DNA of 64,000 nt from Lepidurus packardi (lineage: Eukaryota > Arthropoda > Branchiopoda > Notostraca > Triopsidae): NCBI GenBank assembly GCA_023053545.1, contig JAKZAN010000139.1, forward strand, positions 1 to 64,000, given 5' to 3'. The notes under the pieces were generated by a model. The model made no database searches, was not told the origin of the DNA, and was given only the letters and a program-made list of their open reading frames with translations. Of this stretch, positions 1 through 13,046 are shown one piece after another; positions within the stretch are counted from its first letter, which is position 1, and each line of letters starts with the position of its first letter. Both the position numbers and the translations under genes were made by a program.

Positions 1-3000
1 AAATCTTATTGAAATTACACTGAAATTTAATTGAAATTTCGTTGAAATATGCTTGTAATCTTAACTGAAATTTCAATGAAATTTCTTTGAAATTTGCTTG
101 TAATTTTACCTGAAATTTCCTCGAAATCTTATTGAAATTACACTGAAATTTCGTTGAAATTTCGTTGAAATATGCTTGTAATTTTACCTGAAATTTCAAT
201 GAAATTTCCTTGAAATTTGATTGTAATTTTACCTGAAATTTCAACGAATTTTCCTTGAAATTTGCATGTAATTTTACCTGAAATTTCCTCGAAATCTTAT
301 TGAAATTAGACTGAAACTTCAATGAAATTTCCTTGAAATTTGCTTGTAATTTTACCTGAAATTTCCTCGAAATCTTATTGAAATTACACTGAAATTTCAT
401 TGAAATTTCGTTGAAATATGCTTGTAATTTTACCTCAAATTTCAATGAAATTTCCTTGAAATTTGCTTGTAATTTTACCTGAAATTTCTTCGAAATCTTA
501 TTGAAATTACACAGAAACTTCAATGAAATTTAATTGAAATTTGCTTGTAATTTTATCTGAAATTTCCTCGAAATCTTATTGAAATTGCACTGAAATTTCA
601 TTGAAATTTCGTTGAAATATGCTTTTAATTTTACCTGAAATTTCAATGAAATTTCATTGAAATTTGCATGTAATTTTATCTGAAATTTCCTCGAAATCTT
701 ATTGAAATTACACTGAAATTTAATTGAAATTTCGTTGAAATATGCTTGTAATTTTACCTTAAATTTCAATGAAATTTCCTTGAAATTTGCTTGTAATTTA
801 ACCTGAAATTTCAATGAAATTTCCTTGAAATTTGTTTGTAATTTTACAAGAAATTTCCTTGAAATCTTATTGAAATTACACTGAAATTTCACTGAAATTT
901 CGTTGAAATATGCTTGTAATTTTAAATCAAATTTCAATGAAATTTCCTTGAAATTTGCTTGTAATTTTACCTGAAATTTCCTCGTAATCTTATTGAAATT
1001 ACACTGAAATTTCATTGAAATTTCGTTGAAATATGCTTGTAATTTTACCTCAAATTTCAATGAAATTTCCTTGAAATTTGCTTGTAATTTTACCTGAAAT
1101 TTCTTCGAAATCTTATTGAAATTACACTGAAACTTCAATGAAATTTCCTTGCAATTAGCTTGTAATTTTATCTGAAATTTCCTCGAAATCTTATTGAAAT
1201 TACACTGAAATTTCATTGAAATTTCGTTGAAATATGCTTGTAATTTTACTTGAAATTTCAATGAAATTTCATTGAAATTTACTTGTAATTTTATTTTAAA
1301 TTTCCTCGAAATCTTATTGAAATTACACTGAAATTTCATTGAAATTTCGTTGAAATATGCTTGTAATTTTACCTGAAATTTCAATGAAATTTCTTTGAAA
1401 TTTGCTTGTAATTTTATCTGAAATTTCCTCGAAATCTTATTGAAATTACACTGAAATTTCATTGAAATTTCGTTGAAATATGCTTGTAATTTTACCTGAA
1501 ATTTCAATGAAATTTCATTGAAATTTACTTGTAATTTTATCTTAAGTTTCCTCGAAATCTTATTGAAATTACACTGAAATTTCATTGAAATTTCGTTGAA
1601 ATATGCTTGTAATTTTACCTGAAATTTCCTCGAAATCTTATTGAAATTACACTGAAATTTCATTGAAATTTCGTTGAAATATGCTTGTAATTTTACCCGA
1701 AATTTCAATGAAATTTTCTTGAAATTTGCTTGTGATTTTACCTGAAATTTCCCTGAAATTTGCTTGTAATTTTAACTGAAATTTCTTCGAAATCTTATTG
1801 AAATTACACTGAAATTTCATTGAAATTTCGTTGAAATATGCTTGTAATTTTACCTGAAATTTCAATGAAATTTCATTGAAATTTGCTTGTAATTTTACCT
1901 GAAATTTCCTCGAAATCTTATTAAATTACACTGAAATTTCCTTGAAATTTCGTTGAAATATGCTTGCAATTTTACCTGAAATTTCAATGAAATTTTCTTG
2001 AAATTTGCTTGTAATTTTACCTGAAATTTCCCTGAAATTTGCTTGTAATTTTACCTGAAATTTCCTCGAAATCTTATTGAAATTACACTGAAATTTCATT
2101 GAAATTTCGTTGAAATATGCTTGTAATTTTACCTCAAATTTCAATGTAATTTCGTTGAAATTTGCTTGTAATTTTACCTGAAATTTCTTCGAAATCTTAT
2201 TGAAATTACACTGAAACTTCAATTAAATTTCCTTGAAATTTGCTTGTAATTTTACCTGAAATTTCAATGAAATTTTCTTGAAATTTGCTTGTAATTTTAC
2301 CTGAAATTTCCCTGAAATTTGCTTGTAATTTTAACTGAAATTTCTTCGAAATCTTATTGAAATTACACTGAAATTTCATTGAAATTTCGTTGAAATATGC
2401 TTGTAATTTTACCTGAAATTGCAATGAAATTTCATTGAAATTTGCTTGTAATTTTACCTGAAATTTCCTCGAAATCTTATTGGAATTTGCTTGTAATTTT
2501 ACCTGAAATTTCCTCGAAATCTTATTGAAATTTCATTGAAATTTCGTTGAAATATGCTTGTAATTTTACCTGAAATTTCAATGAAATTTCCTTGAAATTT
2601 GCTTGTAATTTTACCTGAAATTTCCTCGAAATCTTATTGAAATTACACTGAAATTTCCTTGAAATTTCGTTGAAATATGCTTGTAATTTTACCTGAAATT
2701 TCAATGAAATTTCCTTGAAATTTGCTTGTAATTTTACCTGAAACTTCCTCGAAATCTTATTGAAATTACACTGAAATTTCATTGAAATTTCGTTGAAATA
2801 TGCTTGTAATTTTACCTGAAATTTCAATGAAATTTCCTTGAAATTTGCTTGTAATTTTACCTGAAATTTCCTCGAAATCTTATTGAAATTACACTGAAAC
2901 TTCAATGAGATTTGCTTGAAATTTGCTTGTAATTTTACCTGAAATTTCCTCGAAATCTTATTGAAATTGCACTAAAATTTCATTGAAATTTCGTTGAAAT

Positions 3001-3119
3001 ATGCTTGTAATTTTACCTCAAATTTCAAAGAAATTTCCTTGAAATTTGATTGTAATTTTACCTGAAATTTCCTCGTAATCTTATTGAAATTACACTGAAA
3101 TTTAATTGAAATTTCGTTG

Positions 3120-3193
3120 AAATATGCTTGTAATTTTACCTGAAATTTCAATGGAATTTCATTGAAATTTCAGGTAAAATTACAAGCATATTT
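3120..3193. repeat. Satellite foldback palindrome 1
   Basis: Two 34-bp arms, perfectly inverted, flank the 6-bp centre gaattt. The right arm is a reversed piece of satellite that puts tacaagcata, the complement of the usual tatgcttgta, on the plus strand. The array then resumes in the normal orientation with the marker word aaagacattt. Confidence 0.9.
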
Positions 3194-3734
3194 TACCTGA
3201 AATTTCAAAGACATTTCCTTGAAATTTCATTGAAATTTCGTTGAAATTTGATTTTAATTTTACCTGAAATTTCCTCGTAATCTTATTGAAATTACACTGA
3301 AATTTCATTGAAATTTCGTTGAAATATGCTTGTAATTTTACCTGAAATTTCAATGAAATTTCCTTGGAATTTGCTTGTATTTTTACTTGAAATTTCCTAG
3401 AAATCTTATTGAAATTACACTGAAATTTCATTGAAATTTCGTTGAAATATGCTTGTAATTTTACCTGAAATTTCCTCGAAATCTTATTGAAATTACACTG
3501 AAATTTCATTGAAATTTCGTTGAAATATGCTTGTAATTTTACCTGAAATTTCAATGAAATTTCCTTAAAATCTTATTGAAATTACACTGAAATTTCATTG
3601 AAATTTCGTTCAAATATGCTTGTAATTTTACCTCAAATTTCAAAGAAATTTCTTAGAAATTTGATTGTAATTTTACCTTAAATTTCCTCGTAATCTTATT
3701 GAAATTACACTGAAATTTCATTGAAATTTCGTTG

Positions 3735-3808
3735 AAATATGCTTGTAATTTTACCTGAAATTTCAATGGAATTTCATTGAAATTTCAGGTAAAATTACAA
3801 GCATATTT
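3735..3808. repeat. Satellite foldback palindrome 2
   Basis: Same 34-bp arms and gaattt centre as at 3120, and the same marker word aaagacattt downstream. Confidence 0.9.
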
Positions 3809-6800
3809 TACCTGAAATTTCAAAGACATTTCCTTCAAATTTGCTTGTAATTTCCCTGAAATTTGCTTGTAATTTTACCTGAAATTTCCTCAAAATCTTA
3901 TTGAAATTACACTGAAATTTCAATGAAATTTCGTTGAAATATGCTTGTAATTTTACCTGAAATTTCAATGAAATTTCCTTGAAATCTTATTGAAATTACA
4001 CTGAAATTTCATTGAAATTTCGTTGAAATATGCTTGAAATTTTACCTGAAATTTCAATGAAATTTTCTTGGAATTTCCTTTTAATTTCCCTGAAATTTGC
4101 TTGTAATTTTACCTGAAATTTCCTCGAAATCTTATTGAAATTTCCTTGAAATTTGCTTGTAATTTTACCTGAAATTTCCTCGAAATCTTATTGAAATTAC
4201 ACTGAAACTTCAATGAGATTTGCTTGAAATTTGCTTGTAATTTTACCTGAAATTTCCTCGAAATCTTATTGAAATTACATTAAAATTTCATTGAAATTTC
4301 GTTGAAATATGCTTGTAATTTTACCTGAAATTTCAATGAAATTTCCTTGAAATTTGCTTGTAATTTTACCTGAAATTTCTTCGAAATCTTATTGAAATTA
4401 CACAGAAACTTCAATGAAATTTCCTTGAAATTTGCTTGTAATTTTACCTGAAATTTCGTCGAAGTCTTATTGAAATTACACTGAAATTTCATTGAAATTT
4501 CGTTGAAATATGCTCGTAATTTTACCTGAAATTTCAAAAAAAATTTCCTTGAAATTTGCTTGTAATTTTACCTGAAATTTCCTCGAAATCTTATTGAAAT
4601 TACACTGAAATTTCATTGAAATTTCTTTGAAATATGCTTGTAATTTTACCTCAAATTTCAATGAAATTTCCTTGAAATTTGCTTGTAATTTTACCTGAAA
4701 TTTCTTCGAAATCTTATTGAAATTACACTGAAACTTCAATGAAATTTCCTTGAAATTTGCTTGTAATTTTATCTGAAATTTAATCGAAATCTTATTGAAA
4801 TTACACTGAAATTTCATTGAAATTTCGTTGAAATATGCTTGTAATTTTACCTGAAATTTCAATGAAATTTCATTGAAATTTACTTCTAATTTTATCTTAA
4901 ATTTCCTCGAAATCTTATTGAAATTACACTGAAATTTCATTGAAATTTCGTTGAAATATGCTTGTAATTTTAACTGAAATTTCAATAAAATTTCTTTGAA
5001 ATTTGCTTGTAATTTTACCTGAAATTTCCTCGAAATCTTATTGAAATTACACTGAAATTTCGTTGAAATTTCGTTGAAATATGCTTGTAATTTTACCTGA
5101 AATTTCAATGAAATTTCCTTGAAATTTGATTGTAATTTTACCTGAAATTTCAACGAAATTTCCTTGAAATTTGCATGTACTTTTACCTGAAATTTCCTCG
5201 AAATCATATTGAAATTAGACTGAAACTTCAATGAAATTTCCTTGAAATTTGCTTGTAATTTTACCTGAAATTTCTTCGAAATCTTATTGAAATTACACTG
5301 AAACTTCAATGAAATTTCCTTGAAATTTGCTTGTAATCTTATCTGAAATTTCCTCGAAATCTTATTGAAATTACACTGAAATTTCATTGAAATTTCGTAG
5401 AAATATGCTTGTAATTTTACCTGAAATTTCAATGAAATTTCATTGAAATTTATTTGTAATTTTATCTTAAATTTCCTCGAAATCTTATTGAAATTACACT
5501 GAAATTTAATTGAAATTTCGTTGAAATATGCTTGTAATCTTAACTGAAATTTCAATGAAATTTCTTTGAAATTTGCTTGTAATTTTACCTGAAATTTCCT
5601 CGAAATCTTATTGAAATTACACTGAAATTTCGTTGAAATTTCGTAGAAATATGCTTGTAATTTTACCTGAAATTTCAATGAAATTTCCTTGAAATTTGAT
5701 TGTAATTTTACCTGAAATTTCAACGAATTTTCCTTGAAATTTGCATGTAATTTTACCTGAAATTTCCTCGAAATCTTATTGAAATTAGACTGAAACTTCA
5801 ATGAAATTTCCTTGAAATTTGCTTGTAATTTTACCTGAAATTTCCTCGAAATCTTATTGAAATTACACTGAAATTTCATTGAAATTTCGTTGAAATATGC
5901 TTGTAATTTTACCTCAAATTTCAATGAAATTTCCTTGAAATTTGCTTGTAATTTTACCTGAAATTTCTTCGAAATCTTATTGAAATTACACAGAAACTTC
6001 AATGAAATTTAATTGAAATTTGCTTGTAATTTTATCTGAAATTTCCTCGAAATCTTATTGAAATTGCACTGAAATTTCATTGAAATTTCGTTGAAATATG
6101 CTTTTAATTTTACCTGAAATTTCAATGAAATTTCATTGAAATTTGCATGTAATTTTATCTGAAATTTCCTCGAAATCTTATTGAAATTACACTGAAATTT
6201 AATTGAAATTTCGTTGAAATATGCTTGTAATTTTACCTTAAATTTCAATGAAATTTCCTTGAAATTTGCTTGTAATTTAACCTGAAATTTCAATGAAATT
6301 TCCTTGAAATTTGCTTGTAATTTTACAAGAAATTTCCTTGAAATCTTATTGAAATTACACTGAAATTTCACTGAAATTTCGTTGAAATATGCTTGTAATT
6401 TTAAATCAAATTTCAATGAAATTTCCTTGAAATTTGCTTGTAATTTTACCTGAAATTTCCTCGTAATCTTATTGAAATTACACTGAAATTTCCTTGAAAT
6501 TTCGTTGAAATATGCTTGTAATTTTACCTCAAATTTCAATGAAATTTCCTTGAAATTTGCTTGTAATTTTACCTGAAATTTCTTCGAAATCTTATTGAAA
6601 TTACACTGAAACTTCAATGAAATTTCCTTGCAATTAGCTTGTAATTTTATCTGAAATCTCCTCGAAATCTTATTGAAATTACACTGAAATTTCATTGAAA
6701 TTTCGTTGAAATATGCTTGTAATTTTACTTGAAATTTCAATGAAATTTCATTGAAATTTACTTGTAATTTTATCTTAAATTTCCTCGAAATCTTATTGAA

Positions 6801-8598
6801 ATTACACTGAAATTTCATTGAAATTTCGTTGAAATATGCTTGTAATTTTACCTGAAATTTCAATGAAATTTCTTTGAAATTTGCTTGTAATTTTATCTGA
6901 AATTTCCTCGAAATCTTATTGAAATTACACTGAAATTTCATTGAAATTTCGTTGAAATATGCTTGTAATTTTACCTGAAATTTCAATGAAATTTCATTGA
7001 AATTTACTTGTAATTTTATCTTAAGTTTCCTCGAAATCTTATTGAAATTACACTGAAATTTCATTGAAATTTCGTTGAAATATGCTTGTAATTTTACCTG
7101 AAATTTCCTCGAAATCTTATTGAAATTACACTGAAATTTCATTGAAATTTCGTTGAAATATGCTTGTAATTTTACCCGAAATTTCAATGAAATTTTCTTG
7201 AAATTTGCTTGTGATTTTACCTGAAATTTCCCTGAAATTTGCTTGTAATTTTAACTGAAATTTCTTCGAAATCTTATTGAAATTACACTGAAATTTCATT
7301 GAAATTTCGTTGAAATATGCTTGTAATTTTACCTGAAATTTCAATGAAATTTCATTGAAATTTGCTTGTAATTTTACCTGAAATTTCCTCGAAATCTTAT
7401 TAAATTACACTGAAATTTCCTTGAAATTTCGTTGAAATATGCTTGCAATTTTACCTGAAATTTCAATGAAATTTTCTTGAAATTTGCTTGTAATTTTACC
7501 TGAAATTTCCCTGAAATTTGCTTGTAATTTTACCTGAAATTTCCTCGAAATCTTATTGAAATTACACTGAAATTTCATTGAAATTTCGTTGAAATATGCT
7601 TGTAATTTTACCTCAAATTTCAATGTAATTTCCTTGAAATTTGCTTGTAATTTTACCTGAAATTTCTTCGAAATCTTATTGAAATTACACTGAAACTTCA
7701 ATTAAATTTCCTTGAAATTTGCTTGTAATTTTACCTGAAATTTCAATGAAATTTTCTTGAAATTTGCTTGTAATTTTACCTGAAATTTCCCTGAAATTTG
7801 CTTGTAATTTTAACTGAAATTTCTTCGAAATCTTATTGAAATTACACTGAAATTTCATTGAAATTTCGTTGAAATATGCTTGTAATTTTACCTGAAATTG
7901 CAATGAAATTTCATTGAAATTTGCTTGTAATTTTACCTGAAATTTCCTCGAAATCTTATTGGAATTTGCTTGTAATTTTACCTGAAATTTCCTCGAAATC
8001 TTATTGAAATTTCATTGAAATTTCGTTGAAATATGCTTGTAATTTTACCTGAAATTTCAATGAAATTTCCTTGAAATTTGCTTGTAATTTTACCTGAAAT
8101 TTCCTCGAAATCTTATTGAAATTACACTGAAATTTCCTTGAAATTTCGTTGAAATATGCTTGTAATTTTACCTGAAATTTCAATGAAATTTCCTTGAAAT
8201 TTGCTTGTAATTTTACCTGAAACTTCCTCGAAATCTTATTGAAATTACACTGAAATTTCATTGAAATTTCGTTGAAATATGCTTGTAATTTTACCTGAAA
8301 TTTCAATGAAATTTCCTTGAAATTTGCTTGTAATTTTACCTGAAATTTCCTCGAAATCTTATTGAAATTACACTGAAACTTCAATGAGATTTGCTTGAAA
8401 TTTGCTTGTAATTTTACCTGAAATTTCCTCGAAATCTTATTGAAATTGCACTAAAATTTCATTGAAATTTCGTTGAAATATGCTTGTAATTTTACCTCAA
8501 ATTTCAAAGAAATTTCCTTGAAATTTGATTGTAATTTTACCTGAAATTTCCTCGTAATCTTATTGAAATTACACTGAAATTTAATTGAAATTTCGTTG

Positions 8599-8672
8599 AA
8601 ATATGCTTGTAATTTTACCTGAAATTTCAATGGAATTTCATTGAAATTTCAGGTAAAATTACAAGCATATTT
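8599..8672. repeat. Satellite foldback palindrome 3
   Basis: Copy of the 3120 palindrome, displaced by 5,479 bp with the duplicated segment. Confidence 0.9.
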
Positions 8673-9213
8673 TACCTGAAATTTCAAAGACATTTCCTTG
8701 AAATTTCATTGAAATTTCGTTGAAATTTGATTTTAATTTTACCTGAAATTTCCTCGTAATCTTATTGAAATTACACTGAAATTTCATTGAAATTTCGTTG
8801 AAATATGCTTGTAATTTTACCTGAAATTTCAATGAAATTTCCTTGGAATTTGCTTGTATTTTTACTTGAAATTTCCTAGAAATCTTATTGAAATTACACT
8901 GAAATTTCATTGAAATTTCGTTGAAATATGCTTGTAATTTTACCTGAAATTTCCTCGAAATCTTATTGAAATTACACTGAAATTTCATTGAAATTTCGTT
9001 GAAATATGCTTGTAATTTTACCTGAAATTTCAATGAAATTTCCTTAAAATCTTATTGAAATTACACTGAAATTTCATTGAAATTTCGTTCAAATATGCTT
9101 GTAATTTTACCTCAAATTTCAAAGAAATTTCTTAGAAATTTGATTGTAATTTTACCTTAAATTTCCTCGTAATCTTATTGAAATTACACTGAAATTTCAT
9201 TGAAATTTCGTTG

Positions 9214-9287
9214 AAATATGCTTGTAATTTTACCTGAAATTTCAATGGAATTTCATTGAAATTTCAGGTAAAATTACAAGCATATTT
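9214..9287. repeat. Satellite foldback palindrome 4
   Basis: Copy of the 3735 palindrome, displaced by 5,479 bp with the duplicated segment. Confidence 0.9.
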
Positions 9288-10106
9288 TACCTGAAATTTC
9301 AAAGACATTTCCTTCAAATTTGCTTGTAATTTCCCTGAAATTTGCTTGTAATTTTACCTGAAATTTCCTCAAAATCTTATTGAAATTACACTGAAATTTC
9401 AATGAAATTTCGTTGAAATATGCTTGTAATTTTACCTGAAATTTCAATGAAATTTCCTTGAAATCTTATTGAAATTACACTGAAATTTCATTGAAATTTC
9501 GTTGAAATATGCTTGAAATTTTACCTGAAATTTCAATGAAATTTTCTTGGAATTTCCTTTTAATTTCCCTGAAATTTGCTTGTAATTTTACCTGAAATTT
9601 CCTCGAAATCTTATTGAAATTTCCTTGAAATTTGCTTGTAATTTTACCTGAAATTTCCTCGAAATCTTATTGAAATTACACTGAAACTTCAATGAGATTT
9701 GCTTGAAATTTGCTTGTAATTTTACCTGAAATTTCCTCGAAATCTTATTGAAATTACATTAAAATTTCATTGAAATTTCGTTGAAATATGCTTGTAATTT
9801 TACCTGAAATTTCAATGAAATTTCCTTGAAATTTGCTTGTAATTTTACCTGAAATTTCCTCAAATCTTATTGAAATTACACTGAAACTTCAATGAGATTT
9901 GCTTGAAATTTGCTTGTAATTTTACCTGAAATTTCCTCGAAATCTTATTGAAATTACACTAAAATTTCATTGAAATTTCGTTGAAATATGCTTGTAATTT
10001 TACCTCAAATTTCAAAGAAATTTCCTTGAAATTTGATTGTAATTTTACCTGAAATTTCCTCGTAATCTTATTGAAATTACACTGAAATTTAATTGAAATT
10101 TCGTTG

Positions 10107-10180
10107 AAATATGCTTGTAATTTTACCTGAAATTTCAATGGAATTTCATTGAAATTTCAGGTAAAATTACAAGCATATTT
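10107..10180. repeat. Satellite foldback palindrome 5
   Basis: 34-bp inverted arms around gaattt, in the same local context as at 3120. Confidence 0.9.
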
Positions 10181-10554
10181 TACCTGAAATTTCAAAGACA
10201 TTTCCTTGAAATTTCATTGAAATTTCGTTGAAATTTGATTTTAATTTTACCTGAAATTTCCTCGTAATCTTATTGAAATTACACTGAAATTTCATTGAAA
10301 TTTCGTTGAAATATGCTTGTAATTTTACCTGAAATTTCAATGAAATTTCCTTGGAATTTGCTTGTAATTTTACTTGAAATTTCCTAGAAATCTTATTGAA
10401 ATTACACTGAAATTTCATTGAAATTTCGTTGAAATATGCTTGTAATTTTAACTGAAATTTCAATGAAATTTCCTTGAAATTTGCTTGTAATTTTACTTGA
10501 AATTTCTTAGAAATCTTATTGAAATTACACTGAAATTTCATTGAAATTTCGTTG

Positions 10555-10628
10555 AAATATGCTTGTAATTTTACCTGAAATTTCAATGGAATTTCATTGA
10601 AATTTCAGGTAAAATTACAAGCATATTT
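10555..10628. repeat. Satellite foldback palindrome 6
   Basis: 34-bp inverted arms around gaattt. It follows the previous palindrome by 448 bp. Confidence 0.9.
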
Positions 10629-11203
10629 TACCTGAAATTTCAAAGACATTTCCTTGAAATTTCATTGAAATTTCGTTGAAATTTGATTTTAATTTTACCT
10701 GAAATTTCCTCGTAATCTTATTGAAATTACACTGAAATTTCATTGAAATTTCGTTGAAATATGCTTGTAATTTTACCTGAAATTTCAATGAAATTTCCTT
10801 GGAATTTGCTTGTAATTTTACTTGAAATTTCCTAGAAATCTTATTGAAATTACACTGAAATTTCATTGAAATTTCGTTGAAATATGCTTGTAATTTTACC
10901 TGAAATTTCCTCGAAATCTTATTGAAATTACACTGAAATTTCATTGAAATTTCTTTGAAATATGCTTGAAATTTTACCTCAAATTTCAAAGAAATTTCCT
11001 TGAAATTTGATTGTAATTTTACCTGAAATTTCCTCGTAATCTTATTGTAATTACACTGAAATTTCATTGAAATTTCGTTGAAATATGCTTGTAATTTTAC
11101 CTGAAATTTCAATGAAATTTCCTTGAAATTTGCTTGTAATTTTACATGAAATTTCCTCGAAATCTTATTGAAATTACACTGAAATTTCATTGAAATTTCG
11201 TTG

Positions 11204-11277
11204 AAATATGCTTGTAATTTTACTTGAAATTTCAATGAAATTTCATTGAAATTTCAGGTAAAATTACAAGCATATTT
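11204..11277. repeat. Satellite foldback palindrome 7 (self-complementary centre)
   Basis: The centre here is aaattt, itself self-complementary, so pairing continues through the middle. One arm position mismatches (tacttg against caggta). Confidence 0.88.
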
Positions 11278-13046
11278 TACCTGAAATTTCAAAGACATTT
11301 CCTTGAAATTTCCTTGAAATTTCGTTGAATTTTGCTTGTAATTTTACCTGAAATTTCAATGAAATTTCCTTGAAATTTGCTTGTAATTTTACCTGAAATT
11401 TCCTCGAAATCTTATTGAAATTACACTGAAACTTCAATGAAATTTGCTTGAAATTTGCTTGTAATTTTACCTGAAATTTCCTCGAAATCTTATTGAAATT
11501 ACACTAAAATTTCATTGAAATTTCGTTGAAATATGCTTGTAATTTTACCTGAAATTTCAATGAAATTTCCTTGAAATTTGATTGTAATTTTACCTGAAAT
11601 TTCCTCGTAATCTTATTGAAATTACACTGAAATTTCATTGAAATTTCGTTGAAATATGCTTGTAATTTTACCTGAAATTTCAATGAAATTTCCTTGAAAT
11701 TTACTTGTAATTTTACCTGAAATATCCTCGAAATCTTATTGAAATTTCCTTGAAATTTGCTTGTAATTTTACTTGAAATTTCTTAGAAATCTTATTGAAA
11801 TTACACTGAAATTTCATTGAAATTTCGTTGAAATATGCTTGTAATTTTACCTGAAATTTCCTCGAAATCTTATTGAAATTACACTGAAATTTCATTGAAA
11901 TTTCGTTGAAATATGCTTGTAATTTTACCTGAAAATTCAATGAAATTTCCTTGAAATTTGCTTGTAATTTTACTTGAAATTTCCTAGAAATCTTATTGAA
12001 ATTACACTGAAATTTCATTGAAATTTCGTTGAAATATGCTTGTAATTTTACCTGAAATTTCAATGAAATTTCCTTGAAATTTGCTTGTAATTTTACCTGA
12101 AATATCCTCGAAATCTTATTGAAATTTCCTTGAAATTTGCTTGTAATTTTACTTGAAATTTCTTAGAAATCTTATTGAAATTACACTGAAATTTCATTGA
12201 AATTTCGTTGAAATATGCTTGTAATTTTACCTGAAATTTCCTCGAAATCTTATTGAAATTACACTGAAATTTCATTGAAATTTCGTTGAAATATGCTTGT
12301 AATTTTACCTGAAAATTCAATGAAATTTCCTTGAAATTTGCTTGTAATTTTACTTGAAATTTCCTAGAAATCTTATTGAAATTACACTGAAATTTCATTG
12401 AAATTTCGTTGAAATATGCTTGTAATTTTAACTGAAATTTCCTCGAAATCTTATTGAAATTACACTGAAATTTCATTGAAATTTCGTTGAAATATGCTTG
12501 TAATTTTACCTGAAATTTCCTCGAAATCTTATTGAAATTACACTGAAATTTCATTGAAATTTCGTTGAAATATGCTTGTAATTTTACCTGAAAATTCAAT
12601 GAAATTTCCTTGAAATTTGCTTGTAATTTTACTTGAAATTTCCTAGAAATCTTATTGAAATTACACTGAAATTTCATTGAAATTTCGTTGAAATATGCTT
12701 GTAATTTTACCTGAAATTTCCTCGAAATCTTATTGAAATTACACTGAAATTTCATTGAAATTTCGTTGAAATATGCTTGTAATTTTACCTGAAATTTCAA
12801 TGAAATTTCCTTGAAATCCTATTGAAATTACACTGAAATTTCATTGAAATTTCGTTGAAATATGCTTGTAATTTTACCTGAAATTTCCTCTAAATCTTAT
12901 TGAAATTACACTGAAATTTCATTGAAATTTCGTTGAAATATGCTTGTAATTTTAACTGAAATTTCAATGAAATTTCCTTCAAAGTTGCTTGTAATTTCCC
13001 TGAAATTTGCTTGTAATTTTACCTGAAATTTCTTCAAAATCTTATT

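Larger units (their letters stand above)
1..4379. repeat. 5,479-bp tandem duplication, first copy (visible part)
   Basis: This segment matches 5480-9858 at a constant offset of 5,479 bp. I saw only a handful of substitutions and no indels. The match breaks at 4380 / 9859, where the next words differ. The unit may start left of the window, so its true boundaries are unknown; 4380-5479 completes the period. Confidence 0.9.
5480..9858. repeat. 5,479-bp tandem duplication, second copy
   Basis: Second copy of 1-4379, including both foldback palindromes and the rare variant words. The near identity points to a recent unequal exchange or an assembly duplication. Confidence 0.9.
1..13046. repeat. 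Satellite block 1 (11-bp based, 45/78/123-bp composites)
   Basis: The block is a continuous array of 11-bp words of the form GAAATTTCNTT, broken at intervals by the 12-bp word GTAATTTTACCT, giving 45- and 78-bp blocks and a 123-bp composite. Bases 1-4379 recur at 5480-9858. From about 11.7 kb the array is dominated by the 78-bp block, with a local 380-bp repeat (around 11721 and 12101). Seven foldback palindromes lie in it. The minus frame is open for up to 392 codons with a repeated peptide, but many substitutions change residues and the large repeats do not keep frame, so I do not call genes. It ends where LINE copy A begins. Confidence 0.95.

Noticed and set aside
530-1708. Satellite ORFs (here 392 codons, and many others) as protein genes
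   Set aside because: The frame is open because the block lengths are multiples of three; there is no start context, no domain and no conserved frame across the larger repeats.
1-13046. CRISPR-like array of short repeats
   Set aside because: There are no unique spacers between repeats; the array is contiguous satellite in eukaryotic retrotransposon context, with no cas genes.
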